Origin: Cytidiella melzeri
Taxonomy: Eukaryota; Basidiomycota; Agaricomycetes; Polyporales; Irpicaceae
Reading direction: 5' to 3'
Length of the DNA stretch: 15,533 nt
NCBI GenBank assembly: GCA_022592445.1
Contig: JABYQR010000625.1
Span: 1 to 15,533 of the forward strand
Position 1 is the stretch's first letter. The number at the start of each line of letters is the position of its first letter. The translations under genes were made by a program, and so were the position numbers. This document shows positions 1-9,841 of this stretch, piece after piece. The notes under the pieces are model-generated. The model had not been told where the DNA came from and did not search any database. It was given only the letters and a program-made list of their open reading frames with translations.

Positions 1-402
1 AAGCTCTGGGATGATGGGATTTGACAGCGGACAATTCATCTGCAATGATCCGACTTTTGTCCTGTGCAACACCAAAGCGCCAAAGTTGCCAGTTTATGTA
101 GGTCGTCATGTAGTGAGTATTCACTTATCGAATCAACGGCATGTAGTACTTGCGGAGCGAGTGTTTCAAGGTGAAGTGGTCAAGAGTCGTGAAGTTGATG
201 AAGCTTTGTTTCCTGGCCGAGCGGCCCATACGGGCCGCTCCAGTGGCACGCTGTGGCCTGCAGCCTCATGTTGCATTTCTCAATCTCGACTCTCTACCAT
301 CCACTCGCTCAAGCGGGCCTCTGACCATCGAGTCCAAGTAAGTAAGGTAGGGCGTACGAGCTACATCGCGAATACCGCCAATCATGTTGGCAACTTTACA
401 GA
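1..402. other. upstream region of the F-box gene, no supported gene
   Basis: No recognisable protein is encoded here. One frame stays open from position 11 to 670 but resembles no family and overlaps the F-box exon in another frame. The region most likely holds the promoter and 5' UTR of the F-box gene. No TATA box is obvious. The only structured signal is the GT-AG interval at 338-401, described separately. Confidence 0.5.
338..401 (+). other. probable 5'-UTR intron of the F-box gene
   Basis: A consensus donor GTAAGT begins at 338 and an ACAG acceptor ends at 401, giving a 64-nt interval, a normal size for a basidiomycete intron. The start codon of the F-box protein lies at 403, one base after the acceptor. 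Splicing would also keep an upstream frame (from 150, a GTG or ATG-less reading depending on start) in phase with the F-box frame, so a short N-terminal extension is possible. That upstream peptide resembles no known domain, so a UTR intron is preferred. Confidence 0.4.
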
Positions 403-2276
403 ATGGCCACACAAGTCCGCCACATGCGCGGATTGCAAGAATTGCCAAACGAACTCCTCGTGGAAATCGGGGAAATACTGTACGCCAGCGAGAAAAGGAA
501 ATGTTCTCAACGTACGGGTATCCTGGAGCTCTCTTGCGTTAGCAGACGACTTCGGATCGCTATGCTACCTGTCCTCTTCCGCAAGCTCACTTTCAAGCGT
601 GTGGAAGCTTTCTCCGAATCCCTGGTGTTTTTCTCATCGAACTTGGAGAGTTCCAACTTGGCTTCTCTAGTAAGGTGTGTTATGTTTGTGTCGAATACGG
701 AATGTTTTTGAGCCAAAGTGGCGTATCTACAACAGGTCTATATCCATCGCCGATCACTATTGGAGGGCCTCGTATCAATTGCTCGCGACCACCCCCTTCC
801 CATTCACGAACCTTACAACATTCAAGTGCGGAGAAGAAGTGGGCGAGTGTTTTCTGTTGAGTTTGAGTCGCACCACGCGGCTGAAGTCACTGGACTTCGG
901 TTACAAGGACGCGTGGCCACACTCGATCCTCAACTCAGAGGGGTTTTCGAGCATAGAGACGCTCTGTGTGACCAACCAAACTCCCTACACTCCTCATGAA
1001 GCACGCCATAAATCTTCAAAAAAATTACCGCGTTACAGTCAATATGCAACCTACACATCGATCACAACGCTTACTTTGCACGCCGAGTATTACTCACACC
1101 TCATCGACGAGTGTCTCACAACCTGTCGCTTCCCGAATCTTGCCGTCCTTGGGTTCATGTTTACCGAAGAAGACCTTACCCTTAAGCTTGTTGACCTCTT
1201 CCACTTTGTTCATCAACATCCCACTCTGCTCGAAGTGAATGCCTACCTAGACGAACAAGTCCCAATTCGCTTGGAGGCGTTGCTCAAGCTCATTGACGGT
1301 ACCGGGATCTGGATCGATTCTCCGTCCAGCAGTTCCAAATTGTGTCAAATAAGCTACGACCCGACCGTCACCACCCATCCATTTCCTCCCAACATTGTAC
1401 CTGGCGCCCAGGTAGTTTGCAATGCGTTCGGATTCACTCGTGTTCCCAAAAATGCCCAAAATGCCTCGCGGGACACGTCCGTTGGATCATCGGAACCTCG
1501 ATATATCTGTACCGGGTTGCTCTTGCATAACCTCAGATTATACACCGAGGAAGAGGGCCGCAATAGTCATTGCAAGGTCACCGAGGCGCTGGGCCATCTG
1601 TCAGTTGCGACCCCATTCGTTGAGGAGCTTTGGTTGGCAATAAAAGATCGTCCTGTCAAGACAACGTATATGGCAATGATGGTAAGCAGCACTGCCGCTA
1701 ATTGAGCCCATTACCTGCTGAACTATCCAGACGGAGATGATTGATAGCTTCCTTGGGAAATTGGGCTTCCTGCGAAAATTCGCTTTATGCTGGTGGTCTG
1801 TTAATTACGCCAGATGGGAGGCAAGACAGGACCGCGATATGTCCCTTAACAGTGCATTACCGCCGTTCGTGTTTTTCGGCGAGGACGAACTGTCCCTAGA
1901 TGACCACGAAATGCTGGGATGGATCCGAGATGCGTTGCAACTCGCCGACGAGGAAGAAGTCCCCAAGACGTACCCCGTGCTGATATTGCGAGCATGGGAG
2001 GAAACGAACAGACCTTCGGCAACTCGTCTCGTGCACGCTCTCGCTACTGCTTGCGATACACTTGAAGAATTTGACTGGATCTTCTCCGAGCCCGATCCCG
2101 ACATACGATACAACGACGCCGTTTGGCGATGGAAAATCGGACGAGACTCGGAACGCCGTCCGGTGCAGGTTGTAGCCAGTGCGATGCGGATGTCTGATGA
2201 TGAAGCTGATCAGGCAGACCCACCGCGGTTTTATCCACTGGTGGGGCCAAAAATGCGGCGCGCGTTGAATTTGTGA
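403..2276 (+). CDS. F-box domain protein, possibly frameshifted
   Basis: Substrate-recognition subunits of SCF ubiquitin ligases carry an N-terminal F-box that binds Skp1. Residues about 11-62 here match that pattern: LPNELLVEI, then LSCVSRRLR and a LPVLFRKLTF end, typical of the large fungal F-box families. The rest (about 590-605 residues in total) resembles the variable leucine-rich C-terminal region of such proteins, but no individual repeats were assigned. The ATG at 403 directly precedes the F-box. Exon structure: 403 to about 669 or 706, then 719 or 711 to 1681, then 1731 to 2276 (TGA). The last junction is a clear phase-0 intron. The first can be read either as a 49-nt intron (670-718) or as a one-base insertion in a T5 run near 706. 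The substrate is unknown. Confidence 0.75.
1682..1730 (+). other. intron of the F-box gene
   Basis: GTAAGC donor at 1682, CCAG acceptor at 1730, length 49 nt, phase 0. A CTGAAC branch-like site sits about 12 nt before the acceptor. The upstream frame stops inside this interval, while the downstream frame opens at 1731 and reads to 2276, so removal is needed to continue the protein. Confidence 0.8.
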
Positions 2277-2303
2277 CACACCAGATGGGTTTAATTACTT
2301 TAG

Positions 2304-2950
2304 GACGACAGCAGCCGTCGCGGGCACGCAGATTGTGCTCCTGCAAATGTAGACGACGTCGGATTGCCGTATTACTCTGACTCCGGATTTCGACCTCTGT
2401 CAGATAAAGCAATGATTTGGGCTTTCGACACTTTGTTTGAGTTGGCCGAATCATCTCCGAATAGTATTTGTAGACCAAATATACACTCCTCGAGGTTATA
2501 TCAGTACGAGTTTAGTCTGCTAAAGCCTTTGCGAAAGCCTGGCAACTTTCGCATCACTCCCTCGCCATCACCCCTCCGTTCCCTCACTATTACAGCACCC
2601 ATGGTCTCTTTTCGGAAGAACGATTTCAAAGAGAAATACGCAGCTGTGAAGAAAGAGGTCGAAGCGGGGTGGGTGAGCGGAGTGAGGCAGCTTACGGTGA
2701 CTGGAGACCGTATGAAGACGACATGGATCAATGGCGCGACAAAAGTACTCGTCGAAGACTCCGTTCCGTCAAGCCAAAGTCGAACGCGGAAGATGAGCAT
2801 GACGATGCGGCACTCAGTGACAGCGGCCCGTCAAGCTCAGACTCGCGCTCGCCTTTTCTCTCCTCGTCCGAGGAGGAGGAACGACGTCTAGAGTTTAAAA
2901 CGCAGTTAGCTCATGTCAGACATTTTGAAAGCGCGTCTAGACTCATCTGA
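2304..2950 (+). pseudogene. coding-like segment of unknown identity, frame broken near 2670-2690
   Basis: One frame is open from 2304, just after a TTTAG that could be an intron acceptor, through peptides such as LPYYSDSGFRPLSDKAMIWA and MVSFRKNDFKEKYAAVKKEV. Near 2670-2690 the coding-like character passes to another frame (GDWRPYEDDMDQWRDKS), which becomes Ser/Asp/Glu-rich and ends with TGA at 2948-2950. No ATG opens it, and no GT-AG pair that I tried restores the phase. It may be the 3' part of a decayed gene, or exons of a gene whose structure cannot be read here. I do not recognise the family. Confidence 0.3.
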
Positions 2951-3101
2951 CGGCTAGATGCAGTGACAGGCGCGGAGCACCTCTGAACGGCCTCCAGAGC
3001 TGACAGTAATCATATAGAGATTATCAATTCATCTGGATGATATGATGCCCTCTAGATTACACCCTCTTCAACTAGGCAGCTTGTTTGCCTCTAGAGCGCG
3101 C

Positions 3102-3271
3102 TGTTAGAAGGCTATGAAAGTAGTGGAGAGCGTCGAGAGAGCAAGACTGAGAGAGATCACACAGGAGGAGTTGGGGATCAAAAGTGCGTATTGTTGCATT
3201 GATCAGAGTAAGTCTTATATACGGTAACTACGGCGCTCGTACGTTAAGTGTCTAATTAATATAGTCGAACA
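3102..3271 (-). repeat. copia 3' LTR
   Basis: The 170-bp copy differs from 8105-8274 at 6 positions by eye, without indels. It has TGTT/AACA termini. A TATATAAG box lies on the minus strand at 3214-3221. It is preceded (element sense) by the purine tract next to the gag-pol stop codon. Confidence 0.95.
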
Positions 3272-3280
3272 CTCCCTTTC
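3272..3280 (-). other. polypurine tract for plus-strand DNA priming
   Basis: On the element strand this reads GAAAGGGAG directly before the 3' LTR. That is the position and composition expected for the RNase H-resistant plus-strand primer. It overlaps the TGA that ends the polyprotein (3279-3281). Confidence 0.8.
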
Positions 3281-5429
3281 AAGCACAAATATGAAGTAGT
3301 TCATTGAAGTGCTTGAGTTTTTCAAGAGGTAGTGCTTTAGTAAGTGTATCAGCACATTGATCGTTAGAAGATATGTGATGAATAGTTATATACTTCTTGA
3401 GTACACGATTGCTGATGAAATTCTTACAAATTTCGAAGTGTTTAGTTCGTTGCAAATGTTGCTCGTCAGGTGAGCTAACAATGGCAATAGTTGATGCACT
3501 GTCAGTATACATTTTGACAGGATCCATAGTAAAGTTCAGTAGTTCGTCAATGAGTGCTTTTAGATATATAGCCTCAGTTGACGCATGCGCTAAGGCATAT
3601 AGTTTGGCTTCAGTGACCAATAGTGTTACGAGTGAACCGCGCTTACTTGACCAAGAGATAAGCGAGTCATTGTATGTGAAGGTGTAGCCCATTATTGGTT
3701 TATTGCCGTATGTAGTCATACCGTCAGAATCAGCGTATCCGACAAGTGAAGTATTAGTGGTAGTTGCTTGGTTTCCTAGGACAAGCCAGTAATCGCACGT
3801 TCCCTTCAAGTATAGGTAACACTGTTTAGCTGCAGCAAAGTGTTCCTTAGAAGGGTCAGCTAAGTATCGTGCAAGTTGACCAGTGCAGTATGCAACATCT
3901 GGTCGAGTACAGTCAGCGACGTATCGTAAACCACTGACTAAAGACATGTATTGTTTAATAGCGTCAGCGTCCTGACAAGGTTCTTTCGGGTCACGGGGGG
4001 CTAAGTTGTGCTCGTGTATCATAGGCGTACGGCGTGTATGATCATGGTCAAAGTTGTTTCGTTTGAGTATAGTTTGGATATATTTGCGTTGAAAAAGCTT
4101 GATAAAACCAGAGGCTTTGTCGTAATTGATCTCCATGCCAAGCATCCAGTGGATAGTGCTACCGTTTGTTACTTCGACATGTTGTCTAAGTGCTATCTCG
4201 AATTGTTCAGTGACGACAGAAGTGATAGTACAGAGAGTAATATCGTCGACATGAACAGCGAGTATAAGTATTAGTTTGTCTCCCCTGTAAAGGTAGAAGA
4301 CAGCGTTATCGTAGTCTGAATGCTTGAGTCCAAGTTGAAAAAGTATATTGCATAGTACCTTGTACCAGCGATGTCCGGGTTGTTTAAGGCCATAGATAGT
4401 TTTGCGTAGTTTAAGTACCCAGCCCTTAGGCAAGTTGGGCAGTAAGTCGCCTGGCGGCGGACGAAGATAAAGATCTTCATCATCGTTAATTTTACCGTAT
4501 AAGTAAGCGGACTTAACATCGAGTTGGTTAATCTCAAAGTGTAGTGAAGCCGCAAGTGTAAGTATGAGTCGCATAGAACTCATGCACGCGACTGGAGCAA
4601 ACAAGTCGTTTGCATAGTAATCAATACCATCACGCTGAGAGTATCCTTGCGCAACAAGTCTTGACTTGAGTTTAGTAACTTTGCCATGTTTGTACTTGGT
4701 CTTGTAGACAAAGCGAGAACCAGTAATGTTGGCATTTGGCAGCGGGATACAGTATTCCCAAGTGCCAAGTTGTTCTAGTGTATCAACCTCAAGTTTCATA
4801 GACTTAAACCAATCGTCTTTGAGAGGGTGATTAAGTACATCTTTGAAAGTGACAGGGTCACCGACGTCCTCAGCATAGTAAGCGTTAAACTCAGTTAAGT
4901 AGAAAGCAATGTTAGTGTCTACTTCGTCGTAGTTTAGACCACAAGCTTTACGCAATAGTTGAGGAGTTCTGTTGGAACGCCTTGGACCAGTAGGATCAGG
5001 CTCGTCAATTTCCATTGGTTCTATGTGAGGGTTGTCCTCAAGTTCAAGTTGTTTTTCAGTAGTAAGTTTTTCGACATTTGGTTCTTTCTCCCCTTCAATT
5101 CGTATCGTAGAGTCAATGAATTGCAAGTTACGTTCAACTCCAACATGTTGTCCAAAGTAAATGTAGTGACCTTTAGAGTGTTCAGCGAAGCCTATCCAGA
5201 CTCCCCTTTTACCCTTAGATGCTGGTTTATTTGTGCGATATTCATTGTATACAATGCACGGCTGACCAAAGACTTGAAGTCCATCAAGGTTAGCGTCTGT
5301 GCCATATCGCTTAAAGTAAGGAGTTTTGTAGTTAAGTATAGTACGAGGAGAACGATTGTACACATACATTGCGTATAATGCAGCGTACCACCATAGTCGA
5401 TTTGGTAAAGATGCAGTATGCAGGTTTAC
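3279..5429 (-). pseudogene. copia integrase C-terminus, reverse transcriptase and RNase H segment
   Basis: This continues in the same frame after the TGA at 5430; its first ATG is at 5369. It opens with the end of the integrase (YNRSPRT, KRGVWIGFAEHSKGHYIY). The RVT_2 reverse transcriptase follows: KSRLVAQGYSQ, LDVKSAYLYGK, YGLKQPGHRWY and the catalytic AVHVDD, where His replaces the common Tyr of YVDD. RNase H has YADSDG and the RTKHFEI and DQCADTLTKALPLEKL end typical of copia. The expected acidic residue of the TEAE motif is Lys here (TEAK, codon 3603-3605), which would impair RNase H if it is the catalytic Glu. The RT acidic residues look intact. Confidence 0.9.
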
Positions 5430-7589
5430 TCAAATCAAGTTCATAATAGTTTGATGTACACGCTCAGCAACACCATTTTGCTGAGGAGTATCATGTACAG
5501 TAAGACGTAGTATAGTTCCTTGAGTTTTCAAGTAAGCAGTCATAGCTTTACTGGTAAAGACACCGTTGTTATCGGCTTGAAGTATCTTGACACAAATACC
5601 ATATTGCGTCAAAAGTTCAGTAGAGAAAATGACCCATTGAGTATAGGTGTCATCTTTAGTAACTAGTGGTGCAAGTACTAACCATCTAGTAGCATCATCG
5701 ACAATAGTCAACCAGTATTTATGTTCACCAGTAATCGACGCTGTGGGTAGAGGCCCAAAGATGTCGATATGAAAGTGATCTCCGAAAGCTTCAGCTAACA
5801 ATGAAGAACAAAGTTTAGGTACGGTATTGCGATGGATATTGTTAAGTAAACAATCCTCGCACGGAGTTTCAGTATGGTCACTTATATGATCAGTAATGAT
5901 TGACGAAGTTTGAAGTAGTTTCTTGACCATGAAGTAACTGAGATGACCGAGTTTTTTATGTAGTTCAAGTAGAGTAATGCCAGTTCTATGCACGCTTGCT
6001 AAAGAAGTTACTCGAGTTGATGATAGCGTGTATAAATCGTTTGATTTTCTGACTACAGCCACACAAGTCGAGTTTGAGTCGTATATAGTACAAAGATTGT
6101 TATAGAAAGTAAAACGATAATCAGAGTCCAGTTTTCCAATGCTGATTAAAGTAAAAGGTAGAGTTGAGTTGAAGTAGACGTTCTTTAGCAAGAGTTCAGT
6201 AAGCTTACCGCTTTCCTGTTCCACCTCGAGTACCATGTCACCAGCGAGTTTCAAAACTAGTTGTTCTGAGTTGGCAACAGTCAGTACAATAGTTGGTACG
6301 GAGTGGACATTGAAAAGTAAGTCTCGATACGGCGTACAGTGTATAGTCGCGCCAGTATCAAGAATATGTATCGACTCGTCTGTTGACGAAGTCGCATACA
6401 GCGGAAGTAGAGTAGGAAAAGTAGTAGTAAGCGAAGTACTTACGTGCATAGTGACGTTGGACTCAGAGAGAGCCAACACCCACGCGCTCTCGTTGCGACA
6501 AGGAGTAGTTGTCGACGGACCAGCGACAGCAGGAGTAGTGACGACAGCGGCAGCAGTGGCAGCTTTGCCCTTGGCACCAGCAGCGACGGACTTCCGGGTA
6601 ATACCCTTTCTCTTCATTGCCTCCTTGGACTTCTCTGTCCAGGGCGAAGGGCAAGTAGGCATTGTGTGGCCTGTCTTGTTACAGTTGTAACACTTCATCT
6701 TTGAAGTGTCACGAACGGACTTCTCCTTAGAGCAAGGAGCGGCGGCCGCACGAGCGGAGGAAGTGGCTTTTGCCGGACGTTCGACATGTTTGTCAGCTGC
6801 TGGCGACGCGGCAGAAGAACCACCAACGGGCCTATCGCGAGGGACGAGGGTTGACAAACCCTTAGACCGAGAGCAGTCAAGTGGGTGAGCGAGTCGCCAA
6901 CTATGGAAGTTGGGGCCAAGCTCGACACTCAGCAAGATGGGGTTGTGGTTGTATTTCTTGCCAACAGGAGTACAAGAATGCACACCAGCCTCGTAGCTAG
7001 CGCGAGTATGTGCATAGGTGGGGGGAATAATGCCAACGAGGGCGGAGTAGAAGATGTGTTGCGGGAATTCAATCCCCTTGGAAAGAATTTTTGAGTACAA
7101 GTTGTGCATGTCGTTGAGTAGTTTGTCCATTTTGTGGACAGGACAGCGGAGGGAGAAGAGTTGGAAGATTTTGTTTGTGTCCAACATAGTAGAAGTCGGC
7201 TCGAAACGCTTGGAGAGTTTCTCCATAAGTCTGTGAGGCGCGGTCTTGTTGAGATAGTTCGCCATCACAGAGTCTGCAATGTGTCCAGCCAGGACGTTGA
7301 AGACGGCCCGTTGGACCTCTTGAGGAATGGTAAGACCATCCCTGTAGCTGTAGAAATTGACGATAGTCAACATTGCAGTATCGACGCAGAACTTCCACGT
7401 CGGCCAGTTGTCAGGACCTGTAAGTTTGCCAACGTCAGCGAAGGCTTTGTGGATGTCGCTAAGCAACATAGTATACTCCACATTGTGTTTTGGAGGCACG
7501 GAAAGGAGGGACAACACCGCTTGCACGGAGTCAGTAGGGCCAGATGGCGAGGGGGACAGTGCGCAATAGGCTTTGGGCAGTTTGCCCCG
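5430..7589 (-). pseudogene. copia Gag, protease and integrase core segment
   Basis: This is the open stretch between the second and third TGA; its first ATG is at 7469. Gag occupies the first part. A CCHC zinc knuckle (CYNCNKTGHTMPTC, polyprotein residue about 390) would bind RNA. The protease motif is DTGAT (about residue 497). A gag-pre-integrase HHCC finger follows (HKKLGH then CEDC, about 625-665). The DDE integrase has Asp in HIDIFGPL, Asp in QADNNGVF and Glu in QQNGVAERVH. All three catalytic positions are present, although QADNNGVF departs from the usual SDNGxEF form. The stretch ends at TGA 5430-5432, just after the integrase Glu helix. Confidence 0.9.
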
Positions 7590-8090
7590 TCACCTTTCGT
7601 GCACCTTGTCGTTGTCCATAGCATCGTTGCTATCGTCTGACAATGGTTGAGTGGGGTGACGGCGAGCGAAGTCGTTGCGAAGAGTGTCGAATGGAGTGCG
7701 TCAACGATCTGAGGGGGGTGCTGAGACTCGACGTGAGACTGTGATGCGAGCAGTTGATGGATCGACGACAGCTGAGGTAGTAGGGATGTTTGGGGCGTGG
7801 TCAGAAGGTGCAGGACCTGGGGTACCAGCGCGAGAAGCGGAAGACATTGTAGATTGTTGAGGAGGAGTAGGAGCAGGATGAGGAGTTGGAGTAGGAGTGG
7901 AGACAGGGGTACTCCTGTAAGTATGAGGAGGGCAAGTGGAAGGCCTGGAGGTAGTAGTACCTCGGTAGAAGTTGGTTTGGTGTCATTTGCGCATAGAACG
8001 ACAAGGTTGAGACTGATCAGTGGGATCAGAGCTCATCAACTGATGGATAGTGAGTGCAGAGAGTAGTATGAGTGAGGTAAAGAGCTTATC

Positions 8091-8104
8091 TGGGGCTCAT
8101 AACC
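8091..8104 (-). other. primer-binding site complementary to the initiator tRNA-Met anticodon arm
   Basis: The plus strand beside the 5' LTR reads GGGGCTCATAACC, which matches the anticodon arm of eukaryotic initiator tRNA-Met (GGGCUCAUAACC). The element RNA is therefore complementary to the tRNA interior rather than to its CCA end. This is the half-tRNA priming layout described for Drosophila copia and other copia-group elements. It directly abuts the LTR, as expected. Confidence 0.8.
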
Positions 8105-8274
8105 TGTTAGAAGGCTATGAAAATAGTGGAGAGCGTTGAGAGAGCAAGACTGAGAGAGATCACACAGTAGGAGTTGGGGATCAAAAGTGCGTATCGTTGC
8201 ATTGATCAGAGTAAGTCTTATATACGGTAACTACGGCGCTCGTACGTTAAGCGTCTAATTAATATAGTCAAACA
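8105..8274 (-). repeat. copia 5' LTR
   Basis: Partner of the LTR at 3102-3271, 170 bp, 164/170 identical by eye. In element sense it carries TATATAAG (8217-8224), followed by a pyrimidine-rich leader, and it ends at the PBS. It should hold the promoter. Confidence 0.95.
8217..8224 (-). promoter_or_regulatory. TATA box of the copia 5' LTR
   Basis: TATATAAG on the minus strand, about 50 nt into the 170-nt LTR, at the same offset in both LTRs. It precedes a pyrimidine-rich stretch where transcription probably starts. Confidence 0.65.
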
Positions 8275-9220
8275 CGCACAACTTTAAGCTGAGCACATCT
8301 AGATGGACACACGGATTTCTATTGGTTTCTAGAGACCATCTTGATCACTCCTGGCAAATGTAGCTATTAGCTAGACCTTTCTTACTGATCCTTACTTGAT
8401 TACATCTGCAATATTGATTTTTACTTACTGATTCGTAGTGAACTGTATAGAGACACTTATTACTCTCAATTGAATGGAGATGTACCTACTCAATTACAAT
8501 GTCTTATACAAATTTTTATCAACCACTACTGACTTATTACTCTGAATTGAATGTAGCACTAGGGGCAAACACCAATTTCACACACCTTTAAATTTGCATG
8601 ATTACCCACTTAAATGTTAACTATCAGCAGTGATCCATAGGCAATTTTGGGCCCGGAATTGTTTCTTAATGTTTGAGAATACAAAATAATGCTATACAAA
8701 TTCTGTGCCTTTTCCGGGGCAGGAATTTCTGTTTTTTTAAGTAGTAGTGGAATCAAAAAGAAAAATGAAAGGAAATTTACCTTCCAAGGCTCAGAAAACC
8801 AAGTGGAAAAGATGCCTTTCACGGATTCGGCGGGGTGTGGGAAAAGGGCATGAAAAAATCCAGAAAAGGAAAGGGTGGGTAGAATTTCTGGCGGCCTACC
8901 TTGTTGCATGCACATGCTACCGAAAGGTTCTTGAAAGTTGTCTGCCACATTATGTTTGCCATCACCTGACACACGTGGGAAATCTATTTGTTTTTACAAT
9001 TTTAGGTCGGTCAGAAATCTGCCCGAAAAATCAATATTCACACAGATTTTCGGAGCACGGAAAGGCTGCCAGTAGATAGGCTTGAAAATTTCCAGAAAAC
9101 TCACAAAAATGTCTTTGATTGTATATTAATCTAACCCCCCAAACATAACCAGATATTCACAGGATTTCTAACATATCAACTAACTCTCACAATAATTTCA
9201 CGTCATGTGAAATTGGCCTT
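8275..9220. other. AT-rich non-coding region
   Basis: No gene is supported. Open frames on both strands around 8610-9079 lack ATG starts or resemble no protein, and the composition (A/T runs, TTTTCCAGAAAA-like words) is that of old repeat sequence. A run of 8-12-nt words such as TTACTCTNAATTGAATG occurs twice near 8460 and 8538. Confidence 0.5.
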
Positions 9221-9224
9221 TGCC

Positions 9225-9300
9225 CGCAGTGTAGGGTTTGTAATCCCAGTACACCATTTATTACTACAGTACAAGATTGTTTACTGTTTATTACACTGCG
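9225..9300. repeat. 9-bp inverted repeat beside the tRNA-like block
   Basis: CGCAGTGTA at 9225-9233 and TACACTGCG at 9292-9300 are perfect inverted copies 58 bp apart. The interval is rich in TTTATTAC and CAGTACA words. In minus orientation it lies directly after the tRNA-like promoter. Confidence 0.5.
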
Positions 9301-9362
9301 TCGGATTTGAACCCTTACCGCGCAGGTGAAGTAGTATAAGCGCCAACTCAGCAATTAAAGCC
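9292..9362 (-). repeat. tRNA-like pol III promoter, possible SINE head
   Basis: On the minus strand, TTGCTGAGTTGG (9343-9354) matches 11 of 12 positions of the pol III A box. GGTTCAAATCC (9303-9313) is a perfect B box at tRNA-like spacing. The T stem and acceptor stem do not pair, so it is not a working tRNA gene. A tRNA-derived SINE head or a tRNA pseudogene fits best. The body boundary and tail cannot be defined here. Confidence 0.4.
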
Positions 9363-9700
9363 TGCATTAGAAGACCGTATATACTGTATAGTTGGTATAT
9401 AATATAAACCAGTTCTTGTTACCTGCTATACTTCTGATACTGACTACTGTCTAAGCTCCTCTCATTATAAATGCAGTGCAACGACATGTATAATAGTTGA
9501 GGTTCACAAGCAAAGAGTAGATTGCATATCAGTAATGGACTTTTGCGGTGCTACTCATGGACTTCACCCCTATTGGACATTCTTTTGTCTCCTGTCTCAT
9601 GACTCCTTTGTAGTATGATCGCATCTTTTGTTTCATCACGCAGACACTGCCTCGTTGCCATCTTCCTTGTAGTATATAACCTTTTCATCCTGGTTCTCTA
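9363..9700. other. non-coding region, nothing recognised
   Basis: AT-rich sequence with no convincing reading frame and no clear repeat boundary. It may be the internal flank of the LTR-like unit to the right or plain intergenic DNA. Confidence 0.4.
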
Positions 9701-9841
9701 TGTTGCGGAGCGACTGCTGCTATACTGATAACCCTAAACAAGGGTGGAGAAGAGGAGGAGTGGCATTGGAAGTGGATCTCCAACGACAACAACGAGGTCA
9801 AAGTCGATGGTAAGCAGGCAAGCAGGCTCAGAGGCCGGATA

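Larger units (their letters stand above)
3279..7847 (-). pseudogene. copia Gag-Pol polyprotein, interrupted by three TGA codons
   Basis: A single frame of 1522 codons runs from ATG at 7847 (MSSASRAGTPG start) to TGA at 3279-3281, with no frameshift over 4.57 kb. In-frame TGA codons occur at 7701-7703 (codon 49), 7590-7592 (codon 86) and 5430-5432 (codon 806). Domain order: Gag, CCHC knuckle, aspartic protease, HHCC and DDE integrase, reverse transcriptase, RNase H, which is the Pseudoviridae/copia arrangement. The length fits full-length fungal copia polyproteins translated as one frame. Each stop is one C-to-T step from CGA (Arg), so the break pattern suggests CpG decay rather than indels. 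The two longest uninterrupted parts are described separately. Confidence 0.9.
3102..8274 (-). mobile_element. Ty1/copia LTR retrotransposon, complete but inactivated
   Basis: The 5173-bp element has two 170-bp LTRs that begin TGTTAG on the plus strand and end AACA. It contains a PBS, a PPT and a single gag-pol frame in copia order (integrase before reverse transcriptase). The flanking 5-mers are CGCGC (3097-3101) and CGCAC (8275-8279), a likely target-site duplication with one CpG-type change. The 5' LTR is the right-hand one and transcription runs leftward. Three in-frame TGA codons prevent a full polyprotein, so the copy is probably non-autonomous. Confidence 0.95.

Noticed and set aside
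6235..6690. Plus-strand frame of 151 codons antisense to copia gag
   Set aside because: It is a shadow of the protease and gag frame, whose motifs are unmistakable on the minus strand.
8610..9079. Overlapping open frames on both strands of 110-120 codons
   Set aside because: The plus frame begins at GTG, neither resembles a protein, and composition is that of AT-rich repeat DNA.
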